NCBI RefSeq assembly: GCF_000224145.3
Contig: NC_020174.2
Span: 2,577,924-2,641,923 of the forward strand
Origin: Ciona intestinalis
Lineage: Eukaryota; Chordata; Ascidiacea; Phlebobranchia; Cionidae
Direction of reading: 5' to 3'
Length of the DNA: 64,000 nucleotides
Shown one piece after another: positions 56,701 to 64,000 of this stretch. Both the position numbers and the translations under genes were made by a program. Every line of letters starts with the position of its first letter. Position 1 is the first letter of the stretch. The notes beneath the pieces are model-generated. The model had not been told where the DNA came from and did not search any database. It saw only the letters and a list, made by a program, of their open reading frames with translations.

Positions 56701-59700
56701 ATCAAATAAACAATTCAACAAACAGCCATTTTCCAACTTTAGGAAGGGATGATTGTGTTGCTCTTTATACGGGGCGAACCACAAGTAATTGGGAGACAGC
56801 AACTTGTTTTGAAGAAAGGGGTCACATATGTGAAATTCCTGAAGGACAAGGTCTACCAGCTGCACCAGTTGTAACAGGTGAATTTGTTTGTTGAATTAGT
56901 TATCTAATGCAACGATTTTGCAAATTTGGCCAATATAAAATTACTTAGTTCTGTAAGGATCTGGTACTAGAAAATGTAACAGACAAAAATCAAGTCCAAC
57001 CAATTGTTGTATTACAGTTATAGATATATATTTTACCTAAATGGCATCGTCAGTCTCCTTTTCAAATAGAATCATGATTAAATCTCTTTAATATAACAAT
57101 TGGTTGGACTTAATTTTTATCTGTTACATTTTTGTAGCACCTGATTTTTACTATATTTCACAAAACAAGAATCGTTCAACTATTTGAACATTTGTGTAAT
57201 TTATTACAAGTTATAAATACTGCAATGCAAAAATTCATGCTCATTGTTCTTATTATACATTAAATATAAGCATTTATATCTTAAGATGGTAAGCATTTTC
57301 AATAGCAAGTTAAATTTAATGACAAATTAACACAAACTAGTTGTTTGTAGCGTTCTAATAGTTGGTTAACTTTCAACCACATCATTAAATTACAAGGAAT
57401 AACATATTACTAAAGCTTTGAGTAACATTTTTGTTAGTTTATTGAAATTAGCTATTTAGTTAAATTTTAAAATGTTTTTTTTCAAAATTATACATTAAAT
57501 ATAAGCATTTATACCTTAAGATGGTAAGCATTTTCAATAGCAAGTTAAATTTAATGACAAATTAACACAAACTAGTTGTTTGTAGCGTTCTAATAGTTGG
57601 TTAACTTTCAACCACATCATTAAATTACAAGGAATAACATATTACTAAAGTTTTGAGTAACATTTTTGTTAGTTTATTGAAATTAGCTATTTAGTTAAAT
57701 TTTAAAATGTTTTTTTTCAGTTGAGGGTCGTTGTGATGAAGGCTGGAGACATCTAAAAGGTTTTTGTTATTTTTTTGGTTCAATGGAAAAAACTCAACAA
57801 AATGCTGAATCTTACTGTGTGTCTAAAAAGTCTCATCTAACCAGTATAACTACAGATGATGAATTGTCTTTTATTGTTGGTATGTATGTGGTGTTTCTGT
57901 ATTTATTTGGAACTATAAAAGTATGTGTTGATTAATAGCCTGTTAGATAGAGTTTGCTTTATTTAAAACGAATATGTAGAGTCAAATTTTATCACTTTGT
58001 GAAAATATTTTTGCTTTTAAATGTGGCCACAATGTGTATGAAATACATTGTTCGGCGCCAGGTCAAAGTGGTTTGCGACCTGCTTCTAACTCAGAGGTAA
58101 AGGATTTAAGGCTTGTCGCTGCTACCATTGTGGGCGATGTGTCCTTGGGCAAGACACTTAACAGCAATTGCTCCAAACTAGTGGTCACTAATGGGTTGTC
58201 CAAATTATCAGCCATACATAAAAAATAAAAAAATCTAAAAAAAACAATCACCCACAAAGTAACATACATGGTAACTCGTAAGCTGACATGAGGTGTATGA
58301 ACACGCGTGTTACAACGACTTCCATTTTCCGGCCACGCGAGGATAAAGTAAGTTACATCCATTCATTGTGTATGAATTAATGCCCCAAAATAATCATCTA
58401 TAAAGTTACAAGCTTGTACTGTAAGCGGGGACGGGGGGTATGAAACACAGCATGTGTGTTGTATTTGCTTTTCCATACAAGGATAAACCAAGTTATATTT
58501 CATGGTTGTATTATTTCTAAGGCAACCTTCAACAAACAAGTTGGATTGGTTTGATGAAGCAAGGGGGAGGTTTTATTTGGAAAGATGGAACAACAGACAC
58601 CAGTTATGATAATTGGAAAAACAACGAACCAAATAATGATGGAAATTGTGTTTCTATTGATCAACAAGGGGAGTGGAGCGATGGTTCTTGCTCCATCATG
58701 TGGTCATTTGTTTGCAAAAAAGATGAGAGTATGTTTTGAAATATTAATATATTTGTTGTGTATTTTAATTTTTATTTAATAATAATATATAGTAAGGTGG
58801 TGGGAAGATAGGACACCTTTAGCACATAATACCCAAATACCCTGATCATGTTTTAAACAATTAACAATAATCTATGGAAGTCATAAGGATATGCTTTATG
58901 GGAGTCATAAGGATATGCTCTATGGGAGTCATAACGATATGCTTTTTCTTTCAATGTTTTTTGTTTACTACGAAATGGGACAAGAAATTAGAGCTAAAAG
59001 GTGTCCTATCTTTTCCCACCCTACTATTTTTTTTATTTTTTTTGTTGTAAATAATAATATATTTTTTTGTTTTAATGTTTTTTTTTTATAATTTTAATAT
59101 TTCTTTTAACTTCCAGTTCCAACACAAACTGTTACCATCCCTCCTCCAAGTTATGGTAAGTTAATTTTGTTTGAAAAATAAAAATATAACTTTATATAAT
59201 TTTTGTTCATATTAGTCCCAGATTTAGAAAAATGTGGCGGTAATGGTTATATATCAGACCCCAGCAGCGACAGATGTTACAAGGTAATCTCTTATATTTT
59301 AGTGAATTTGAAAACAATTTTAAATTATAAAACCATTTTCATCACTAACCTACTATGCATGTTCCTGTTATGTCACAATTGTTTTGAAATCTGTGTAGAT
59401 TTATTATATAATTAATAAAAAAATTAATTTGTTTCTTTGATTACGATAGTGAAGACTTAGACATATTTTAAACGAAAAAACAGGATATAGCGACAAAACA
59501 ACAGTTAAAACACTATCACAGTTAAAAACATATTTTTAATTGAAAAAAAACACATAGTAGCTACATCTAGTAGACAAACAAGCCATTTATGTTTTAATAT
59601 TTTAACTCTAGGTAAAGTTTTTATCTAAATGTTAATTGGTAATATTTTTAAAAATATTAAAGAATAAGGTATTTAAATCATGTTCAGGTACAAGTTCCAG

Positions 59701-62700
59701 CTTTATATCGCATTCTGCCATATTGTTACGTCACTACGATGTATTCCATCATCATGTCTCTTTACGCACACTTTTGTTTCTATTAGAAGTTTAACTTGAT
59801 AATAATTAAACTTAAATGGCTCTTTGTCTGCTAGGTGTAGCCACTAACCTTTTTTACTTCCAATCAAATGTAAACATGTTTTTAACTGTAAACGTGTTTA
59901 ACAACTGTTGTTTTGTCGCTATATCCTGTCCTTTCGCTCAAAATATTTCAAAATCTTCGTTACAGTAATTGAAGAGAAAACAAAGTTAACATTACCACCA
60001 TGTTATAATTCAGGTGAATCTTGATCCTCGTAGTTGGATCGATGCTCGATACGCATGTCAAGTTGATGGCGGTGAGTTAGCTGGTATCAACTCACCACAG
60101 GAGAATGCTCATGTATTCTGTAAGTATTCACTAATGTTTGTTTTTGTAATAATCTGTTTAAATTTTTACTGTTATAACTTCTTTTTAAATTTCTCTCATT
60201 AAAAGCATTTTCTGCTTCTGTTTACAATTATGGTGTTATAACGTTTATAATTTGTTGCTGTTTTGTAGTAATTTCTGCTGTTATATTTACTATTCCTAAA
60301 ACTAGTGTGGTTTAAATTCACCGAGTCAAACTCTAAAAAAGGATACACACATGCATAAGTTTTTGTTAAATAAAAAGGTATAACAGAAAACTAAATAAAT
60401 TTGTGCTTTTTTGATGCAGCTCTGATAGAAAATATTCCAAATGAAGTTTACTTTTGGATTGGTGGGAGTGATCAAAATAGTTTCAATGTTGAACTACTGG
60501 AACAAGGATGGAGTTGGTCAGATGGAAGCCCATTCAATTATATTAGCTGGGCACCTGGTAATTGGTATTATTCATTTAACTACAATCATTACATATACCC
60601 ATTAATACACTTCAGGCAATGTTAAAACTCAAAAACATAATCACCCACAAAGTTACGTATTGGTAACCCCATAAGCAGGCAGGAGATGTGTGAAAGAAAA
60701 CACCTGTGTTATAAGGTCTGTTGTTTCCAATCCCCAACCCATTAGTCACTAATTGTTTTTTTAAATTATCAGCTACGCAAAAAAAATAAAAAAAGACCCC
60801 CCCAAAATAATCACCTACAATGTAACATGCATGGTAACTCGTAAGCTGGTACAAGGTGTATATAACAGAACACCCATGTTATAACGATTGTCATTTACCG
60901 GCCATGCAAGGATAAAGCAAGTTACATTGAACGAATTAATGTAACTTACTTTATCCTCGCGTGGCCGGAAAACAACAGTCATTATCACACGGGTTTAACA
61001 CCTTGTGCCAGCTTATTTAATAATATCTTATATTACCAGGAGAGCCAAATGGTTTTGATTCCACTGAAGATTGCCTTGAAATGTACGGCACCAACGGATT
61101 ATGGAATGATAATTATTGTTACCGATACCAACCATCTGTTTGTGAGAAAAAAGGCGACGTGACCAACATAGTTGGACCTGATATTACTGATGATAACTGT
61201 GATAGTAACGAGGCATGCTGCTTCAGGTGAGAAATTTTTACTTTGATTATTTTCTTATCTGTCTTGAAAGGTTTTGTTTTTAACTGACTATTTTTTTTAA
61301 CACGGCTCTTTACTGCTACTATTGTGGGTATATGTGTCCTTGGGCAAGACACTAGTATCACCCACAAAGTAACATTATTGGTAATTTGTAAGCTGGCTTG
61401 AGGTGTATGAAACATAACACCCTGGTTTAACGGCTGTCTTTTTTCGGCCACACGAGGATAAAGTAAGTTACATTATATTACAACAGTTACATTAGGTAAA
61501 GCACAAAACTATAAACATATTACAAATGTTTTTTAAACTCATTACAGAAGGATTTCAAACTCAGAACATTCATTGACAATTAAATTTTAAAACATAAATT
61601 TAATTCTTTTTAATATTTAATTTAATATTTAAAATTTTAAAACATAAATTTAATTCTTTTTAATATTTAATTGATACATAAAAAAAACAGATTACAAAAT
61701 ATTTTTATTTAACTATTAAGTATCAGTAACACTTGACAATTTTTTTAAAACATTTTTTTTAATTAGACACCTTGGAGCAGAGTATGGTGGTACACTACCT
61801 GATTCAGCAATGTCCGCGTCAACAGAACGTGATCAGTGGTTCAGTGCTGACAGAGGTCGACTTAACACACCTTCAGATGTTATCATTATTTCTGGTAATA
61901 TAAATAAAATAACTTTGTTTCTAATATAAATAATAACAACTTTGTTTGTCTCTGCGAATATGGTAGCAAAGATTTAGAAATATTTTAAACAAAAAGACAA
62001 AATATAGCGACAAAACAACAGTTGTTAAAACACGCTTAAAGTTAAAACATATTTACATTTAGTTGGAAGAAAATAAGTGTGGTAGATATATTTCCATGTT
62101 TGTTAATAGTTTCTAGATATATTGACAGAACTGTCTGGTGCTGTGGCACAGTGGTTAATGAGCCTGCCTCTAACCAATAGGTTCAGGGTTTAAGTCTCAT
62201 TGCAGCTATCATTACAGGGTATGTGTCTTTGGACAATACAGATGATCTCTCCAACCCAGTAGTCACTAAAGTGTTGTCTGATTTGTCAGCCATACATAAA
62301 AATTAATATATAAAACAACGCCAAACTGGTGTTTAAAGCTATCATATGCAGTACACTGTTGGTACAACTTTGGAAATGTCCTGCCACACCAAGATAAAAA
62401 GTGTTGTTAACTACTTAACAGCAATGCTTCTCTTTAAAAAGCCTCTAACCTTGTTTTTTCAATAATCATAGATATATTTTTTTAGATTATGCAAAACTAA
62501 AAACTGATGAAATTTTTCTTAGTTGAAAATGAGATTTCATTTGGAAATGGCCACGGTGCTTGGTCGGCTTCATTTGATGATCCCAACAAATGGATACAAG
62601 TTGATTTGGCGGATAGATCAGAAGTTAAAGGGATAATTACGCAGGTTAGGTTGTACATTACTGTGACATTTAATATGACGCAGAGTCAAAAATCTTACAC

Positions 62701-63555
62701 AAATATACCTTTTTCTTACATTTCCCACAATTGCCTGCGCATTCCTAACGCACTGTAATGAGAATCTCAGATTTTTTAACAAAGAGTGCTTGCATTTTGA
62801 GTGGGTAGACACTAAAATGGGGTATGTTTTCGAACAACTCCTATTCACTGTGACGAGTATGCCATCCTAGTTTTCCGTAAATGATTGTGTTTGAATAAAT
62901 GTAACTTTATCCTCACGTGGGCAGAAAACCACAGTTGTTATAACCAAATGTTCTGTTTCATACACCTCGTGCCAGCTTATGAGTTTCCAAGTATGTTACT
63001 TTGTGGGTGATTATATTTTTTTAAATTTTTTTCTGTATGACTGAAAACTTGGATCAGAAATATCACAATTAGAAATTTTAGAATTACCTTAACGTTAAGA
63101 AATACCATAACATTAGTTCATTATCCTGCATAATTATAACAAAAACCATAACTTAAAACAGCAAAAACATAAAACAACACTACTTTAAACAGGCAACAGC
63201 TATAAAGAAATTCTTTCTATGAAAATTTTATAGATTAAAAAATATTAGTTTGAAACAGATTAGTATGTAATATGATAAAAACATCTCAAACCGATAACTT
63301 TAATAATACTTGCACGTAGGGTCGTAATGGGATCATACAATACTCTGAGAGACAGTGGGTAACGTCATTTAAAGTGTCATACAGTCAAGATGCAAGTTCA
63401 GGCAAATGGGAATTTGTTTCCGATGAAAATGGTGATCCAATCGTAAGTTTTGTTTCAACATTTTTATTTTTCTCTACCTTAATTATACCTTTAAATAGAT
63501 ATTAAAAATGATTATTTTTTTTCAGGAAATGTGTGGTGGCAAAATCTTTAAATAA
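50770..63555 (+). CDS. Secreted lectin: five C-type lectin domains plus discoidin domain
   Basis: 22 exons: 50770-50815, 51242-51399, 51698-51822, 53345-53487, 53899-54001, 54431-54539, 54850-54932, 55492-55604, 55758-55899, 56292-56464, 56743-56877, 57721-57879, 58522-58728, 59117-59155, 59216-59283, 60014-60119, 60420-60557, 61040-61226, 61767-61894, 62523-62644, 63320-63442, 63526-63555; 2,637 nt, 878 aa, all in phase. Signal peptide MRSILAFFTVVLIQT. CTLD1 has EPN and WND, CTLD4 EPN and WSD, CTLD5 EPN and WND, so these should bind sugar with calcium; CTLD2 and CTLD3 lack the EPN/QPD tripeptide. A Thr/Pro linker (IPTQTVTIPPP) precedes CTLD5. The F5/8-C domain starts about residue 743 (GAEYGGTLPDSAMSAS) and ends early, after WEFVSDENGDPI and a 9-residue tail. 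No membrane anchor is seen. Possibly a pattern-recognition lectin. Confidence 0.9.
52151..52590 (-). mobile_element. Solo LTR fossil in a lectin intron
   Basis: About 440 bp. On the minus strand it begins TGTAGCGGTTGAATG, has TATAAAAG, then AATAAACTGAGTTG, and ends GGGTCTTAACA. The flanks AACTT and ACCTT could be a 5-bp target duplication with one change, suggesting some age. It resembles the fossil at 46.2 kb around the polyadenylation signal, and a fragment at 5.1 kb shares its TG-end. Family not assigned. Confidence 0.75.
52838..53105 (+). mobile_element. tRNA-derived SINE
   Basis: GGCGCCATGGCTCAGTGG (A box) and CCCCGGTTCGATGCTCGG (B box) are the closest to tRNA of all copies seen here. 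Confidence 0.85.
53555..53735 (+). mobile_element. Repeat with AATAAAGTTATTATT tail
   Basis: GGCTTGTTTGTCTGCTAGG to AATAAAGTTATTATTATTA, lectin intron. Confidence 0.8.
54078..54271 (+). mobile_element. TATAGTAGGG MITE copy
   Basis: In the lectin intron before the exon at 54431. The left end is eroded; the right end CCCCTACCCTACTATAC is intact. Confidence 0.85.
54560..54815 (-). mobile_element. tRNA-derived SINE
   Basis: In the lectin intron before the exon at 54850; GTTTCATAAACCTCATGTCC to GGTAGTTCCGTCGAGCCTAC. Confidence 0.75.
54993..55330 (-). repeat. Unclassified interspersed repeat, second copy
   Basis: The reverse complement of this block shares its end with 42350-42780 (CCTACATCAGTCTGGTCA, GTAGG, GTTA..GCAG, GGACCAC). 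Only these two copies are seen in the window. Confidence 0.4.
56075..56275 (+). mobile_element. SINE fragments, doubled tail
   Basis: CTACCATTGACGGTGTATGT followed by two tail pieces; just before the lectin exon at 56292. Confidence 0.6.
56958..57143. mobile_element. Palindromic MITE in a lectin intron
   Basis: Inverted repeats of about 55 bp: CTGGTACTAGAAAATGTAAC and AAGTCCAACCAATTGTT on the left, with their complements on the right. The central part is about 70 bp. No coding potential. Confidence 0.8.
57256..57720. repeat. Tandem duplication of 235 bp reaching a 3' splice site
   Basis: Positions 57256-57490 and 57491-57720 are nearly identical (a few substitutions, such as TATATCTT/TATACCTT and AGCTTTG/AGTTTTG). 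The second copy ends in the acceptor TTTTTTTTCAG of the exon at 57721. At the equivalent point the first copy has the same pyrimidine tract but CAAAA instead of CAG. Confidence 0.92.
58048..58500 (+). mobile_element. tRNA-derived SINE plus a second tail
   Basis: Full copy 58048-58365 and a further tail fragment to about 58500 (GGATAAACCAAGTTATATTT). It occupies most of the intron before the lectin exon at 58522. Confidence 0.8.
58788..59026 (-). mobile_element. TATAGTAGGG MITE with internal triplication
   Basis: Starts TATAGTAAGGTGGTGGGAAG, ends CCCACCCTACTAT. Within it, TATGGGAGTCATAAGGATATG-type units of about 30 bp occur three times (58871-58941), lengthening the copy by about 60 bp. Confidence 0.88.
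59408..59610 (-). mobile_element. Repeat with AATAAAGTTATTATT tail, left of a pair
   Basis: Minus-oriented copy in the lectin intron; the next copy is plus-oriented about 160 bp away, so the pair can fold back. Confidence 0.8.
59765..59990 (+). mobile_element. Repeat with AATAAAGTTATTATT tail, right of a pair
   Basis: TACGCACACTTTTGTTTCTA to AACAAAGTTAACATTACC, tail slightly changed. Confidence 0.8.
60630..61020. mobile_element. Cluster of SINE tail fragments
   Basis: Two plus-oriented tails (60630-60720 and 60770-60935) followed by a minus-oriented one (60945-61020), filling the intron before the exon at 61040. Confidence 0.7.
61300..61480 (+). mobile_element. SINE, middle and tail
   Basis: CTTTACTGCTACTATTGTGG to CACACGAGGATAAAGTAAG. 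Confidence 0.75.
61580..61676. repeat. Short direct duplication in a lectin intron
   Basis: TTTTAAAACATAAATTTAAT followed by TCTTTTTAATATTTAAT occurs twice, about 47 bp apart. Confidence 0.8.
61903..62085 (-). mobile_element. Repeat with AATAAAGTTATTATT tail
   Basis: Begins in a doubled AATATAAATAA..ACTTTGTTT segment right after the lectin exon that ends at 61894. Confidence 0.75.
62130..62405 (+). mobile_element. tRNA-derived SINE, diverged
   Basis: GGTGCTGTGGCACAGTGGTT and AGGGTTTAAGTCTCATTGC show both tRNA-like boxes. Confidence 0.75.
62895..63050 (-). mobile_element. SINE tail fragment
   Basis: AATGTAACTTTATCCTCACG to GACTGAAAACTTGGATCAG, head missing. Confidence 0.7.
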
Positions 63556-64000
63556 AACTAATATTTCTGGTAAAAAATTATAGTAATTTATTAAACCTAA
63601 TCAGAACATACTGGGTATTGTTGGTAGAGTGCAACAGTCATGCCTTTTATCGACTCAGTTATGCATTTCTAGTTTTATCCATACGCGTGTTTTAACAACC
63701 TTTTTTTATTGTTACTTTTAATTTTTTACTTTATTTAAAACTTTTCCGATCTTTGTTACAATGGCCCAAGAGTCAAAATAAAGACACGTACACCTGCTGT
63801 ATTTACAGGGTAAATTACAAGGGAATTTCTTTCTATACAACTTGTTACGCCTTTTTCAAACCACTACTTCTTGGTGGTAAAACAGTCAAGTCTTATTTAC
63901 AAATCCTAATCTACAGGAAATGTTTACGCTTAACTGGCTACTTGTCCAGAATTTTAAAATCAGTTTTGTTTTTCAGATTATTTAAATGCACTATTATACC
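63556..64000. other. Sequence 3' of the last lectin exon
   Basis: Contains a copy of the repeat with the AATAAAG tail (63680-63785). AATAAA overlaps the stop codon (63551-63556). Further exons of a longer lectin isoform could lie to the right of the window; none is recognised here. Confidence 0.5.
63680..63790 (+). mobile_element. Repeat with AATAAAGTTATTATT tail, diverged
   Basis: CGTGTTTTAACAACC to AAGAGTCAAAATAAAGACAC, downstream of the last lectin exon. Confidence 0.6.

Noticed and set aside
58063-58362. Minus-strand open frame of 99 codons
   Set aside because: It lies inside a SINE copy; similar open stretches occur in other copies of the same SINE. No protein domain.

Overview
The window looks like a tunicate nuclear genome, most likely Ciona. 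This is inferred from compact multi-exon animal genes with GT-AG introns, AT-rich non-coding DNA, many short MITEs and tRNA-derived SINEs, and animal gene families (a multi-CTLD plus discoidin lectin, WDR46, DHPS, an HRI-type kinase). I had no database. All gene models were built by hand by joining exons whose splice phases agree. Three runs of N (6772-6821, 17100-17149, 21873-21994) interrupt the assembly.

Layout, left to right. (1) 207-2089 (+): the 3' part of a DCUN1D4/5-type cullin neddylation factor. (2) 3437-4979 (+): a complete METTL27-like methyltransferase. (3) 5.0-7.6 kb: non-coding, with short tandem repeats and an LTR fragment. (4) 7631-9667 (+): an intronless EIF2AK1 (HRI) eIF2alpha kinase. 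(5) 14783-10548 (-): an eight-exon gamma-glutamyltransferase-like protein (YwrD-type), head to head with (6) WDR46, 15121-32186 (+). A G-protein alpha subunit gene (25026-19167, -) lies entirely inside a 9 kb WDR46 intron. Two WDR46 exons are repeated across an N gap, probably an assembly or allelic artefact. (7) 33.4-40.7 kb: three paralogous minus-strand genes for small secreted peptides, each with a nearly invariant signal peptide, a Trp/Arg-rich variable core and a separate C-terminal exon. They sit in segmentally duplicated DNA up to about 43.5 kb and look like an antimicrobial-peptide-type cluster. (8) 44122-49940 (+): complete deoxyhypusine synthase (DHPS). (9) 50770-63555 (+): a 22-exon secreted lectin with five C-type lectin domains and a discoidin (F5/8 C) domain.

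The genes do not form one pathway. Two act on translation (the HRI kinase and DHPS), one on ribosome biogenesis (WDR46), one on cullin control, one on glutathione-type gamma-glutamyl chemistry and one on signalling. The peptide cluster and the lectin are plausible innate-immunity genes, which is an inference.

The non-coding DNA is dominated by four kinds of dispersed element: a palindromic MITE of about 190 bp with ends TATAGTAGGGTGGGG (about 20 copies); a tRNA-derived SINE of about 300 bp; a repeat with a tail of AATAAAGTTATTATT; and single-copy palindromic elements, including a hAT-type MITE with a perfect 8-bp target duplication. Two solo LTRs are present as fossils. The most notable observations are the secreted-peptide cluster, the nested G-alpha gene with an unusual C-terminus, the minisatellite made of copies of a DHPS 3' splice site, and a MITE end used as a splice donor.
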